A model generated the notes under the pieces. It saw nothing but the letters and a program-made list of their open reading frames with translations. It made no database searches and was not told the origin of the DNA. From assembly GCA_016793845.1 (NCBI GenBank), contig JAEULI010000021.1:1-45562 (forward strand): 45,562 bases of DNA, read 5' to 3'. Source of the DNA: Sphingosinicella sp. GTDB taxonomy: Bacteria > Pseudomonadota > Alphaproteobacteria > Sphingomonadales > Sphingomonadaceae. Positions within the stretch are counted from its first letter, which is position 1, and each line of letters opens with the position of its first letter. A program made the position numbers and the translations under genes. Positions 26,984 through 39,585 of the stretch are shown one piece after another.

Positions 26984-27781
26984 ATGACAGCTTCGTCCCG
27001 TACCGGCCGCAGGGCCGGCCGTGCCCTCCTGCTTCTCGTTGCCGCCGGCCTCGCGCTGTCGGCCTGTGCCGGCAAGAAGGGGCCGAACGTCTCCGATCGC
27101 AGCTATATCGCGCGCGACGTGGAGACGCTCTACAACTTCGGCAAGGATACGCTGAACAAGGGACGCTACAAGCAGGCGGCGCTGATCTTCGACGAGGTGG
27201 AGCGCCAGCACCCCTATTCGACATGGGCGCGCCGCGCCCAGCTGATGAGCGGTTTTTCGTACTATCTGGCGAAGGATTATCAGCAGGCGATCCTGTCTTC
27301 GCAGCGCTTCCTGTCGCTGCACCCCGGCAACAAGGACGCCGCCTATGCCTACTACCTGATCGCGATCAGCTATTACGAGCAGATCGCCAACGTGCAGCGC
27401 GACCAGAAGATCACCGATCAGGCGCTTTCCGCGCTGACCGAAGTGACGCGCCGCTTCCCCGATTCGCCCTATGCGTCGGACGCACGAATGAAGATGGATC
27501 TTGCCCGCGATCACCTCGCCGGCAAGGAAATGGAAATCGGCCGCTTCTACCAGCAGCGCCGCCAGTTCATCGCGGCTGCCTCGCGCTTCCGCAACGTCGT
27601 CGACAAGTACGACGTGACGAGCCACACGCCGGAGGCGCTGCACCGGCTTGTGGAGGTCTATCTCGCGCTCGGCCTGCGGGACGAGGCGCGGAAGACGGCG
27701 GCGGCGCTCGGGTACAACTATCCCGGATCGAAGTGGTACGAGCGCAGCTTCGCGCTCGTCGAACGCTACACCACCGGCTGA
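26984..27781 (+). CDS. bamD: outer membrane protein assembly factor BamD
   Basis: A 265-residue outer-membrane lipoprotein. The signal peptide ends in the lipobox LALSAC with acylated Cys28. Five TPR-like repeats follow, such as ALIFDEVERQHPYSTWARRA, a hallmark of BamD/ComL, and VTRRFPDSPYASDARMKM. BamD docks onto BamA and recruits unfolded barrels. ATG at 26984 is chosen because TAAGGAG precedes it at proper spacing; the open frame begins 12 codons earlier. recN follows after 10 bases. Confidence 0.95.
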   Translation: MTASSRTGRRAGRALLLLVAAGLALSACAGKKGPNVSDRSYIARDVETLYNFGKDTLNKGRYKQAALIFDEVERQHPYSTWARRAQLMSGFSYYLAKDYQQAILSSQRFLSLHPGNKDAAYAYYLIAISYYEQIANVQRDQKITDQALSALTEVTRRFPDSPYASDARMKMDLARDHLAGKEMEIGRFYQQRRQFIAAASRFRNVVDKYDVTSHTPEALHRLVEVYLALGLRDEARKTAAALGYNYPGSKWYERSFALVERYTTG

Positions 27782-27791
27782 GGCGGCTGGC

Positions 27792-31552
<3,761 letters not shown>

Positions 31553-31671
31553 TGCCCTGCGGCACGTGCGCGCATCCCTGGGCCAGTCACATAGATGACG
31601 TTTTTTTATGGACATGGTAAAAACAGTTCGTAACCTGCTGGCGTTTCGGCAGAACCGGGGGGCTGTTGGAC

Positions 31672-32907
31672 ATGAGTGGCTTTGTTGCCGCCGCGACGCA
31701 TCCTGAGTCAGGTGTGCTCGATGTTACGGCGAACGACTTGTACGGCGAGGGCCGCTGGCCCGAGGTGTTCGCGCGCCTGCGGCGCGACGATCCCGTGCAT
31801 TTCTGCCCCACCAGCTTCTACGGGCCGTATTGGTCCGTCACGCGCCACGCCGATATCGCGCATGTCGAGGCGCTGCCGCAGCTCTTCTCGTCGTCGTGGA
31901 CGCACGGCGGCATCACTATCCTGCACAACGATCCCGACATCCAGCTGCCGATGTTCATTGCGATGGATCGGCCCGAGCACACCGCGATGCGGCGCACCGT
32001 TTCGCCCGCGTTCAGCCCGAGTGCCCTCACCGACCATTCCGCCGCGATCCGCGCGCGCACGGCGGCGCTGCTCGACAGCCTGCCGGTGGGCGAGGCGTTC
32101 GATTGGGTGGACCGGGTTTCGACCGAGCTCACCACGCAGATGCTGGCGACATTGTTCGATTTCCCGTGGGAAGATCGCCGCCTGCTCGCAACATGGGCAA
32201 ACTGGGCGGGCGATTTCCGGGCTGCTGTGAGTCCGGCGCTGCGCCGCAAGCGGCAGCGCGTCCTGCAGCAGATGGTCGACTATTTCGGGCGGCTGTGGGG
32301 CGAGCGGCGGAATGCCGGGCTGGCGCCCGACCTGCTGTCGCGGATGATCCATTCGGACGCGATGTCCAACCTTCGGCCGCAGGAGTTTTGCGGCAACCTG
32401 ATGCTGCTCGTGATCGGTGGCACCGATACCACGCGCAACTCGATGACCGGGCTCGTCGTCGCGCTCGATCAGTTTCCCGAAAACCGGGCGCTGCTGGATG
32501 CGGACCGCGGGCTCGTCGTCAACGCTGTGTCCGAACTCATCCGCTGGCAGACGCCGCTGTCGCACATGCGGCGCACGGCGACGGAAGACACGGAGATCGG
32601 CGGCAAGATCATCCGCAAGGATGACAAGGTTGTGCTGTGGTACAACAGCGCGAACCGCGACGAGGCCGTGTTCACAGATGCAGACCGCTTCGATGTGACG
32701 CGCGCCAACGCGCGCCGCCATCTCGCCTTTGGCTTCGGTATCCACCGCTGCGTCGGCGCCCGGCTTGCCGAACTACAACTCTACATCCTTCTCGAAGAGA
32801 TGCTGAACCGTGAAATGCGGGTAACGCCGCTCCACGCGCCAATGCGGATTCCGTCGCCCTTCGCGAACGGCTACCGCAAGCAGATGGTGATGATCAACCG
32901 ATCCTAG
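31672..32907 (+). CDS. cytochrome P450, CYP153-like (first of tandem pair)
   Basis: A 411-residue soluble bacterial P450. The I-helix oxygen motif is GGTDTTRNSMTG, the ExxR motif lies in SELIRWQTPLSHMRR, and the haem-thiolate loop is FGFGIHRCVGARLAELQ with Cys360. Many segments (DPVHFC, GPYWSVTRHADI, LPMFIAMDRPEH, TTQMLATLFDFPWEDRR) resemble CYP153 alkane terminal hydroxylases, although CYP153 usually has GGNDTTRNS and CVGNRLAE. The role would be hydroxylation of alkyl chains with electrons from a ferredoxin and reductase, neither of which is encoded nearby. ATG at 31672 is two codons after an in-frame TTG. The upstream 119 bases include a T7 run. Confidence 0.9.
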   Translation: MSGFVAAATHPESGVLDVTANDLYGEGRWPEVFARLRRDDPVHFCPTSFYGPYWSVTRHADIAHVEALPQLFSSSWTHGGITILHNDPDIQLPMFIAMDRPEHTAMRRTVSPAFSPSALTDHSAAIRARTAALLDSLPVGEAFDWVDRVSTELTTQMLATLFDFPWEDRRLLATWANWAGDFRAAVSPALRRKRQRVLQQMVDYFGRLWGERRNAGLAPDLLSRMIHSDAMSNLRPQEFCGNLMLLVIGGTDTTRNSMTGLVVALDQFPENRALLDADRGLVVNAVSELIRWQTPLSHMRRTATEDTEIGGKIIRKDDKVVLWYNSANRDEAVFTDADRFDVTRANARRHLAFGFGIHRCVGARLAELQLYILLEEMLNREMRVTPLHAPMRIPSPFANGYRKQMVMINRS

Positions 32908-32916
32908 CGTTTTGGA

Positions 32917-32932
32917 GCGCGTTACGACGCGC
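32917..32932. repeat. hairpin with TACG loop between the two P450 genes
   Basis: GCGCGT, TACG, ACGCGC: perfect 6-bp arms closed by a UNCG-type tetraloop, ten bases after the first P450 stop. A pyrimidine-rich stretch (ATCCTTTCCTTCATTCTCCC) follows. The stem could end or stabilise the first transcript. The pyrimidine stretch is partly complementary to the purine-rich Shine-Dalgarno region of the second P450 gene. Confidence 0.45.
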
Positions 32933-32983
32933 ATCCTTTCCTTCATTCTCCCGCCTGCGGGGGTGAGGAAGGGAGGCTTCGCC

Positions 32984-34219
32984 ATGGCGACCAAAGTGGC
33001 GGCGGGGATCAGCGATCTCGCCGCGATCGATCCGGCGGACTACCGCTATTTCACCGAGCGGACATGGCCCGCGCTGTTCGCGCGGCTGCGCGCCGAAGAC
33101 CCGGTGCATTACTGCACGGAAGGCATGTTCGCGCCTTACTGGTCGGTGACGCGCTACAAGGACATCGTGCATGTCGAGGCGCTGCCCGACATTTACTCCT
33201 CGTCGTGGGAATATGGCGGCATCACTGTGCTCGACGCGCTCGACCAGGAACTGAAGTTCCCCATGTTCATCGCAATGGACCGGCCGCAGCATACCGCCGA
33301 GCGGCGCGTGGTGGCACCGGCGTTCACGCCGAGCGAGATGCAGCGGCTCGCCGGGCCGATCCGCGAACGGACGGCGGTGCTGCTTGACAGTCTGCCGGTG
33401 GGCGAGACCTTCGACTGGGTCGACCGGGTTTCGATCGAACTCACCACGCAGATGCTCGCCATCCTGTTCGACTTCCCGTGGGAGGACCGGCGGCTGCTCA
33501 CCAAGTGGTCGGACTGGGCGGGCGACGTGCAGGCGGCCGCCGATCCGGCGATGCGCGAGGAGCGCACGCGCATCCTTTACGAGATGGGCGCCTATTTCCA
33601 CGGGCTGTGGCAGGCGCGCCTCAATGCGCCGCCCGCACCCGATCTGCTTTCGATGATGATCCATTCCGAAGCGCTCTCGAAGATGGACGAGCAGGAGTTC
33701 ATCGGCAATCTCGTCCTGCTGATCGTGGGCGGCAACGACACGACCCGGAATTCGATGACCGGGCTGGTTCGGACCATGCACGAATTTCCGGCCGAGTGGG
33801 CGAAGCTGAAGGCGGACAAGAGCCTGATCCCCAATGCAGTTTCCGAGCTGATCCGTTGGCAGACGCCGCTCGCGCACATGCGGCGTACGGCGAAAGAGGA
33901 CACCGAGCTTGGCGGCAAGATCATCCGCAAGGGCGACAAGGTGGTGATGTGGTACATCTCCGCCAACCGCGACACTGAGGTTTTCGAAGACCCGGACCGT
34001 GTGGACTTTGCCCGAGAAAATGCGCGGCGGCACCTGTCGTTCGGCTACGGCATCCACCGCTGCGTGGGCGCGCGTCTGGCCGAATTGCAGCTTTCGATCC
34101 TGATCGAGGAAATGCTCGCGCGTGGCATGGATGTCGAAGCGGTCGCACCGCCGGTCCGCGTGCCCTCGCCGTTCATCAACGGCTACAAGGAGCAGATGGT
34201 TCGCATCACGAAGGGTTAA
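32984..34219 (+). CDS. cytochrome P450, CYP153-like (second of tandem pair)
   Basis: A 411-residue P450, the same length as its upstream paralogue and alignable with it without obvious gaps; the haem Cys is residue 360 in both. The I-helix motif is GGNDTTRNSMTG, as in classical CYP153. The ExxR segment is SELIRWQTPLAHMRR and the haem loop FGYGIHRCVGARLAELQ. Other CYP153-like stretches are DPVHYCTEGMFAPYWSVTRY and RVSIELTTQMLAILFDFPWE. It probably hydroxylates an alkyl chain at or near its end. ATG at 32984 follows GGGAGG at correct spacing; the frame is open for 24 codons upstream. No redox partner is encoded in the window. Confidence 0.9.
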   Translation: MATKVAAGISDLAAIDPADYRYFTERTWPALFARLRAEDPVHYCTEGMFAPYWSVTRYKDIVHVEALPDIYSSSWEYGGITVLDALDQELKFPMFIAMDRPQHTAERRVVAPAFTPSEMQRLAGPIRERTAVLLDSLPVGETFDWVDRVSIELTTQMLAILFDFPWEDRRLLTKWSDWAGDVQAAADPAMREERTRILYEMGAYFHGLWQARLNAPPAPDLLSMMIHSEALSKMDEQEFIGNLVLLIVGGNDTTRNSMTGLVRTMHEFPAEWAKLKADKSLIPNAVSELIRWQTPLAHMRRTAKEDTELGGKIIRKGDKVVMWYISANRDTEVFEDPDRVDFARENARRHLSFGYGIHRCVGARLAELQLSILIEEMLARGMDVEAVAPPVRVPSPFINGYKEQMVRITKG

Positions 34220-34236
34220 CAAGCATTTAGCATGAA

Positions 34237-34255
34237 CTATGCGCTGAGTGCATAG
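34237..34255. promoter_or_regulatory. inverted repeat upstream of the 50-codon gene
   Basis: CTATGC, GCTGAGT, GCATAG: perfect 6-bp arms with a 7-base centre in the 125-base region between the second P450 gene and the small gene. It lies about 90 bases before the small gene start, where a regulator site or the 3' hairpin of the P450 transcript could be. Confidence 0.3.
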
Positions 34256-34344
34256 ATGTTAGGATATTTCAGCGGCTACTCAGTGATGCTGCACTGCACC
34301 ATATGTCTCCCTGTCGCCACTAGGGGCGGCAACAGGAGGCTTAC

Positions 34345-34497
34345 ATGATCTACGCATATGCAAAGGCCGCCACGATGGCGTTCCCGCAGGATGGGCAGAC
34401 GGTGCAGCCGACCAAGCTTCGTGAAGCGCGCAGCCTCGCTGGACTTTTCAGCGATCGCGGCCGCGACATGCAGCTGTTCCACGCCTGGCGCCCGTAA
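34345..34497 (+). CDS. small hypothetical protein, 50 residues
   Basis: ATG at 34345 is preceded by a near-ideal Shine-Dalgarno sequence, CAGGAGGCTTAC. The frame runs 50 codons to TAA with GC-biased third positions like those of neighbouring genes. The product starts MIYAYAKAATMAFPQDGQ and ends GRDMQLFHAWRP. It has no signal peptide or membrane helix, and it is basic towards the middle (TKLREARSLAGLFSDRGRD). No family is recognised. It stands alone between a P450 gene and the convergent prmA, nine bases from the latter's stop. The strong ribosome-binding site is the main evidence that it is real. Confidence 0.6.
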   Translation: MIYAYAKAATMAFPQDGQTVQPTKLREARSLAGLFSDRGRDMQLFHAWRP

Positions 34498-34506
34498 CCA
34501 CGGGCC

Positions 34507-35397
34507 TCAGGCTCTGAGGAGCCGCAAGGTCGGCCACTCGCCGATGACGGTTCTGGAGACCGGCGCGACACCGCAATTGCGGTACGCCGCTTCAACCGCT
34601 TCGGCCTGACCCGCGAGCAACCCGGCGAGGACTAACGTCCCGCCGGGCGCAAGCGCCGCCGCGATGGACGGCGCCATTTCAATGAGCGGTCCGGCGAGGA
34701 TATTCGCCACGACAAGATCGAACGGCCCGCGTGCGGCAAGCGCCGCATCTTCAAGGCCGTCGGCCACGTAGAGCGCGATCTCGCCCGCTTCCTCCCCGAT
34801 ATTCACACCGTTGATCTCGACATTCTCGCGCGACACCTTGATCGCGACGGGGTCGATGTCGCTTGCCGTGCCCTTTGCGTCCGGCCACGTCTTTGCAGCA
34901 GCGAGCGCGAGGATCGCGGTGCCGGTGCCGAGATCGAGCACGTTTTTCGGCACGAAATCGAGCGCATCGAGCGTGAGCAGGCAGCCCGTGGTCGTCGCGT
35001 GCTGGCCGGTGCCGAAGGCGAGGCCCGCTTCGATCTGAAGGCCGATGCGGCCCGGCGGCAGTTTTTCCGCATCCGCCGCGGTGTGGACGAAGAAGCGCCC
35101 CGCCTCGACCGGATCGAGCCCCGCCTGACTGAGCGTAACCCAGTCCTCATCATCCAGCTCGACGAGCGTGTATGCGCCCTTCGCACTCGGCAGTAGCGCC
35201 GAGACGGCCTCGATCAGCGCCTGGGGCGGGTGCTCCTCGGTGTAAACATCGAGCTGCCAGTCATCGGGCTTCGATTCATCGGGCTCGCTCGTCATCACGA
35301 CGGGCGGCGGATCGAAGTCGGCAAGCTCGGGCACGTCTCCGGTAAAGAGATCCGCCTCGGCGCGCTTGCAGGCGAAGGTGAGTTTCCATGTCGTCAT
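34507..35397 (-). CDS. prmA: ribosomal protein L11 methyltransferase PrmA
   Basis: A 296-residue SAM-dependent protein methyltransferase. The N-terminal L11-binding domain starts MTTWKLTFACKRAEADLF. The linker motif is GLAFGTGQHATTTGCL, SAM motif I is VLDLGTGTAILALAAA, and the catalytic-site motif VVANILAGPLIEMAP matches the NI/LA-type motif of PrmA. It trimethylates L11 (uL11) in the cytoplasm. ATG at 35397 is preferred to an open-frame extension of 27 codons that lacks family features. It is convergent with the small gene. Confidence 0.94.
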   Translation of the reverse strand: MTTWKLTFACKRAEADLFTGDVPELADFDPPPVVMTSEPDESKPDDWQLDVYTEEHPPQALIEAVSALLPSAKGAYTLVELDDEDWVTLSQAGLDPVEAGRFFVHTAADAEKLPPGRIGLQIEAGLAFGTGQHATTTGCLLTLDALDFVPKNVLDLGTGTAILALAAAKTWPDAKGTASDIDPVAIKVSRENVEINGVNIGEEAGEIALYVADGLEDAALAARGPFDLVVANILAGPLIEMAPSIAAALAPGGTLVLAGLLAGQAEAVEAAYRNCGVAPVSRTVIGEWPTLRLLRA

Positions 35398-35454
35398 AGC
35401 GTTGCGGAATAGGCCGCGCCGGGGCGGGTGGCAATGTTTCGACGAACGGCTCTT

Positions 35455-35473
35455 GGCAGCCGCGGACGCTGCC
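35455..35473. repeat. inverted repeat upstream of the DUF885 gene
   Basis: GGCAGC, CGCGGAC, GCTGCC: perfect 6-bp arms with a 7-base loop in the 116-base divergent region between prmA and the DUF885 gene, 40 bases before the latter's start. It may be an operator or leader hairpin. The high GC makes chance occurrence possible. Confidence 0.25.
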
Positions 35474-35513
35474 GTCATGCTCCGCGCATAGTGCTCCCGA
35501 CGAGGCTGAAATC

Positions 35514-37220
35514 ATGAAACTTCGTACGCTTCTGCCGCTTCTGCTTGTCGGCATTGCCGCCTGCGACTCCGCACCCAAGGCGCCTCCGAAGGCGGACTGG
35601 AAAGCGTTTTCCGATGCCTATATCGAGGCGACGTTCAAGGCCGATCCCTACTTCGCGGTCTATCAGGGGCGGCACGAGTACGACGGTATCCTGCCGGACT
35701 GGTCGAAGGCGGGCATCGATGCGGAGATCGCGCGGCTGAAGGCGGCGCTTGCCGATGCCGAGGCGATCGATCCCGACGGCCTCGCCGACGCCGAGCGCTT
35801 CGAGCGCGACTATCTGATCGCGGTGACGCGCGGCAGCCTGTTCTGGCTGGAGACGGCGCGCTGGCCCTATCGCAATCCGGCCTTCTACACCGACGGTGGG
35901 CTTGATCCCAACGTCTACGTGGCGCGGCCTTACGCGGCGCCGGACGTGCGCCTGAAGGCGTTCGTGAAATACGCGAACGCGCTCCCCAAGGCCGCCGAGC
36001 AGATCAAGGCGAACCTCACCGGCCCGATGCCGCGCACGTACATCGATTATGGCCTCGCGGCTTTCAACGGCTATGCCGATTATTTCGCGAAGGACGTGAA
36101 GATGGCCTTCGCCGAGGTGAAGGACGAGGCGCTTCAGAAGGAACTGGACGCGGCGAGCAGCACGGGTGCGAAGGCGATGCGCGATCTTGCCGCGTTTATG
36201 GAAGCCAAGCGTGCCGGCCAGACCGAGGACTTCGTGCTGGGGCCGGAGACTTTCGCGGCGATGGTGCGCGAGACCGAGGGCGTCGACATCAGCCTCGATG
36301 AGCTCGAACGCATCGGCGAGGCGGACCTGAAGCGCAATCAGGCAGCGCTGAAATCGGCCTGCGACAAGCTCGCGCCCGGCAAGTCCATCCCCGATTGCAT
36401 GGCGGTGGTTGCGAACGACAAGCCCGTGGGCGGTCCGGTCGCGGAGGCACGACGCCAGCTTCCGGATCTGAAGGCGTTTCTGGTGAAGGCCGACCTCGTG
36501 ACCATTCCGGGCACGGAGGAGGCGCTTGTCGAGGAATCGCCGCCGTTCAACCGTCAGAACAGCGCCTATATCGACATTCCGGGACCGTATGAAAAAGGTC
36601 TGCCCTCGGTCTACTACATCTCCCCGCCCGATCCTTCCTGGCCGAAAGACGTGCAGGACGCCTTCGTTCCCGGCAAGCTCGACCTCCTGTTCACCTCGGT
36701 GCACGAGGTGTGGCCGGGGCATTTCCTCAATTTCCTGCACGCGAACCGCGCGAAATCGCAATTCGGCAAGGTGTTCGTCGGCTATGCCTTCGCGGAAGGT
36801 TGGGCGCACTATACCGAGGAAATGATGTGGGAAGCGGGGCTCGGGAACGGCGACCCGGCCACGCATGTCGGTCAGCTTTCAAACGCGCTGCTGCGCGATT
36901 GCCGCTATCTCTCCGCGATCGGGATGCACGCGCGCGGCATGAGCGTTGAACAGTCCCGCCAGATGTTCCGCGACCAGTGCTATCAGGACGAAGGCAACGC
37001 CCGCCAGCAATCGGCGCGCGGCACATACGATCCCGCCTATCTCAACTACACGATGGGCAAGCTGCTGATCCGCAAGCTCCGCGAGGACTGGACGGCATCA
37101 CGTGGCGGCCGCAAGGCGTGGAAGGCTTTCCACGACGAGTTCCTCGGGTATGGCGGGCCGCCGATCCCGCTGGTGCGCAAGGCGATGATGAAGGAGGCCG
37201 AGGCGAAGGCGGTGTTTTGA
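35514..37220 (+). CDS. DUF885 family lipoprotein, putative metallopeptidase
   Basis: A 568-residue DUF885 protein. The signal peptide MKLRTLLPLLLVGIAAC carries a lipobox with Cys17, so it is probably anchored in the periplasm. The C-terminal half contains FTSVHEVWPGHFLNFLH and, about 30 residues later, GYAFAEGWAHYTEEMMWEAG. This is the His-Glu...His and Glu arrangement seen in DUF885 proteins and related to M3-like gluzincins. Peptidase activity is therefore plausible but untested by sequence alone. It is transcribed divergently from prmA and is convergent with uvrD, seven bases apart. Confidence 0.88.
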   Translation: MKLRTLLPLLLVGIAACDSAPKAPPKADWKAFSDAYIEATFKADPYFAVYQGRHEYDGILPDWSKAGIDAEIARLKAALADAEAIDPDGLADAERFERDYLIAVTRGSLFWLETARWPYRNPAFYTDGGLDPNVYVARPYAAPDVRLKAFVKYANALPKAAEQIKANLTGPMPRTYIDYGLAAFNGYADYFAKDVKMAFAEVKDEALQKELDAASSTGAKAMRDLAAFMEAKRAGQTEDFVLGPETFAAMVRETEGVDISLDELERIGEADLKRNQAALKSACDKLAPGKSIPDCMAVVANDKPVGGPVAEARRQLPDLKAFLVKADLVTIPGTEEALVEESPPFNRQNSAYIDIPGPYEKGLPSVYYISPPDPSWPKDVQDAFVPGKLDLLFTSVHEVWPGHFLNFLHANRAKSQFGKVFVGYAFAEGWAHYTEEMMWEAGLGNGDPATHVGQLSNALLRDCRYLSAIGMHARGMSVEQSRQMFRDQCYQDEGNARQQSARGTYDPAYLNYTMGKLLIRKLREDWTASRGGRKAWKAFHDEFLGYGGPPIPLVRKAMMKEAEAKAVF

Positions 37221-37227
37221 GGGCAGG

Positions 37228-39519
37228 CTAGCCCTGCACCTCAACAAAGCTGTCCAGCACCCGCTTTTCGCCTGCGTGGTCGAACGCGACTTCGAGCTTG
37301 TTGCCCTCGATTCCCTTGATCGTGCCGCCGCCGAATTTCTGGTGGAAGACGCGCATCCCCACGTAGAGGTCGCGGCGAGGGGCGGCGCCGACGGTGACCG
37401 AGACGGGCTTCGCGTCGATCTGTGTCGCGGCGCGGGTGGGGCGGCCGTAGGTTTGGGCGCGTTGCCAGCCGGGGCCGTGGCCGCGCTGGGTGGCGCGATG
37501 GACGTCGGCGAAGGGATCGCGCTCGTCGAGCGCGGCGCGCCAGAGCGAAGCGCCGCCGGAGAGCGAGGTTTCGGCCTCGATGTGCTCGCGCGGGAGTTCG
37601 CTGACGAAGCGTGAGGGGATGGACGAGGTCCACTGGCCGTAGACGCGGCGGTTCGCGGCGTGGAGGATCGTCGCTTCCTGCTTTGCGCGCGTGATGCCGA
37701 CGTAGGCGAGGCGGCGTTCTTCCTCCAGGCTCTTGAGCCCGCCTTCGTCGAGCGAGCGCTGCGAGGGGAACACACCTTCCTCCCAGCCCACGAGGAAAAC
37801 GTGATCGAATTCGAGGCCCTTGGCGCCGTGGAGCGTCATGATCGTGACCTTGGGCTCGTCGCGCGCTTCCTCGTTGTCCATCACGAGGCTGACGTGTTCG
37901 AGGAACGCCTCCATCGATTCGAACGCTTCCATCGCGCGGGTGAGCTCGAGCAGGTTTTCGACGCGGCCCTGCGCCTCGGTGGAGCGGTCGGCCTGCCACA
38001 TGGCGAGGTAGCCCGATTCCTCGATGATGATGCGGGCAAGCTCCGGGTGGGGCATCTTGTCGGCGAGATGCCCGCGCCAGCGGCGGAAATCCTCGGAAAG
38101 CTGCGCGAGCGCCTTGCGCGCAGCGGGCGGGATTTCGCTGGTGCCGGCGATGTCGGAGGCGGCGACCGACAGCGGGAGTCCGGCGGCGGACGCGAACTGG
38201 TGCAGGCGCTGAAGGCTCTTGTCGCCGAGACCGCGCTTCGGCGTGTTGACGATCCGCTCGAAGGCGAGATCGTCGGCGGGCTGGCTGACGACGCGGAAAT
38301 AGGCGAGGGCGTCGCGGATTTCGAGCCGGGCGAAGAAGCGCGGTCCGCCGATGATGCGGAACGGGATGCCGACGCGCACGAAGCGCTCCTCGAACTCCAG
38401 CATCTGATACTGGGCGCGCACGAGGATCGCGACGTGGTCGGCGGAGACGCCCCGGCGCTGGAGGCTTTCGATCTCCTCGCCGACGCGGCGGGCTTCTTCA
38501 GGCCCGTCCCACACGCCGAGCACGCGGACTTTTTCGCCGCTGTCCGCCTCGGTCCACAGCGTCTTGCCGAGCCTGTCCGCGTTCTGCGCGATGAGGCCGC
38601 CGGCCGCGCCGAGGATGTGGCCGGTGGAGCGGTAGTTCTGTTCGAGGCGGATCACCTTTGCGCCGGGGAAATCCTGCTCGAAGCGCAGGATATTGGCGAC
38701 CTCCGCGCCGCGCCATGAGTAGATCGACTGGTCGTCGTCGCCCACGCAGCAGATGTTCTTGTGCTTCTGCGCGAGTAGGCGCAGCCATAGGTATTGCGAG
38801 ACGTTGGTGTCCTGATATTCGTCGACGAGGATGTAGCGGAAACGCGTCTGGTACTGCTCCAGCACATCGCGGTGCTTCGCGAAGATGGTGAGCATGTGGA
38901 GCAGCAGATCACCGAAATCGGTGGCGTTCAGCTCGACGAGCCGTGCCTGATAGGCGGCGTAGAGTGCGCCCGCCTTGCCGTCCGCGAAGGCCCACGTTTC
39001 GTCCTTGGGGAGCGATTCGGGTGTCCAGCCGCGGTTCTTCCACTTGTCGATGAGCCCGGCGAACTGGCGCGCGGGCCAGCGCTTCTCGTCGAGATCGGCG
39101 GCGGTGATGATCTGCTTCAGCAGGCGAATCTGGTCGTCGGTGTCGAGGATCGAAAAATTCGATTTGAGGCCGACAAGCTCGGCGTGGCGGCGGAGCATCT
39201 TCGCGGCGACGGCATGGAAGGTGCCGAGCCAGCCCAGCCCCTCCGACACATCGCCGATCACGCTGTGCATCCGCTCGCGCATCTCGCGCGCCGCCTTGTT
39301 GGTGAAGGTGACTGCGAGGATTTCGGATGGCCACGCGCGCTGCGTGTAGATGATGTGGGCGAGCCGCGAGGTGAGCGCGCGCGTTTTCCCCGTTCCAGCG
39401 CCTGCCAACATCAGCACGGGGCCTTCCGTCGTCAGCACGGCGTCGCGCTGCGGTGCGTTCAGGCCGCTGAGATAGGGCGGTTCATCGCGGGTCGAGGTGG
39501 GAACAGATACACTCATCAT
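37228..39519 (-). CDS. uvrD: UvrD/PcrA-type superfamily 1 DNA helicase
   Basis: A 763-residue 3'-5' helicase of repair and replication. Walker A is AGAGTGKTRAL (about residues 39-49), motif Ia AVTFTNKAAREM, motif II LVDEYQDTN, motif III DDDQSIYSWRGA, motif IV VIRLEQNYRST, motif V TIMTLHGAKGLEFDHVF and motif VI RLAYVGITRAK. The C-terminal YVGMRVFHQKFGGGTIKGIE segment is the Tudor-like domain that lets PcrA/UvrD bind RNA polymerase. Two adjacent ATGs (39519 and 39516) are possible starts. It is convergent with the DUF885 gene and divergent from the AsmA-family gene. Confidence 0.95.
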   Translation of the reverse strand: MMSVSVPTSTRDEPPYLSGLNAPQRDAVLTTEGPVLMLAGAGTGKTRALTSRLAHIIYTQRAWPSEILAVTFTNKAAREMRERMHSVIGDVSEGLGWLGTFHAVAAKMLRRHAELVGLKSNFSILDTDDQIRLLKQIITAADLDEKRWPARQFAGLIDKWKNRGWTPESLPKDETWAFADGKAGALYAAYQARLVELNATDFGDLLLHMLTIFAKHRDVLEQYQTRFRYILVDEYQDTNVSQYLWLRLLAQKHKNICCVGDDDQSIYSWRGAEVANILRFEQDFPGAKVIRLEQNYRSTGHILGAAGGLIAQNADRLGKTLWTEADSGEKVRVLGVWDGPEEARRVGEEIESLQRRGVSADHVAILVRAQYQMLEFEERFVRVGIPFRIIGGPRFFARLEIRDALAYFRVVSQPADDLAFERIVNTPKRGLGDKSLQRLHQFASAAGLPLSVAASDIAGTSEIPPAARKALAQLSEDFRRWRGHLADKMPHPELARIIIEESGYLAMWQADRSTEAQGRVENLLELTRAMEAFESMEAFLEHVSLVMDNEEARDEPKVTIMTLHGAKGLEFDHVFLVGWEEGVFPSQRSLDEGGLKSLEEERRLAYVGITRAKQEATILHAANRRVYGQWTSSIPSRFVSELPREHIEAETSLSGGASLWRAALDERDPFADVHRATQRGHGPGWQRAQTYGRPTRAATQIDAKPVSVTVGAAPRRDLYVGMRVFHQKFGGGTIKGIEGNKLEVAFDHAGEKRVLDSFVEVQG

Positions 39520-39585
39520 GCGCTGTGATAATCTCTATGGTGCTGTCTTGGCCAGCGTGAAGAACATTTTGTGAACGGAAGCGCA

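Noticed and set aside
27648-27791. Upstream extension of RecN into bamD
   Set aside because: The 48 extra codons are Arg/Ser-rich shadow sequence; RecN homologues begin at the LEIRNVVLIE segment next to GTG 27792.
34001-34344. A regulator gene for the P450 pair
   Set aside because: No helix-turn-helix frame is found on either strand near the P450 genes.
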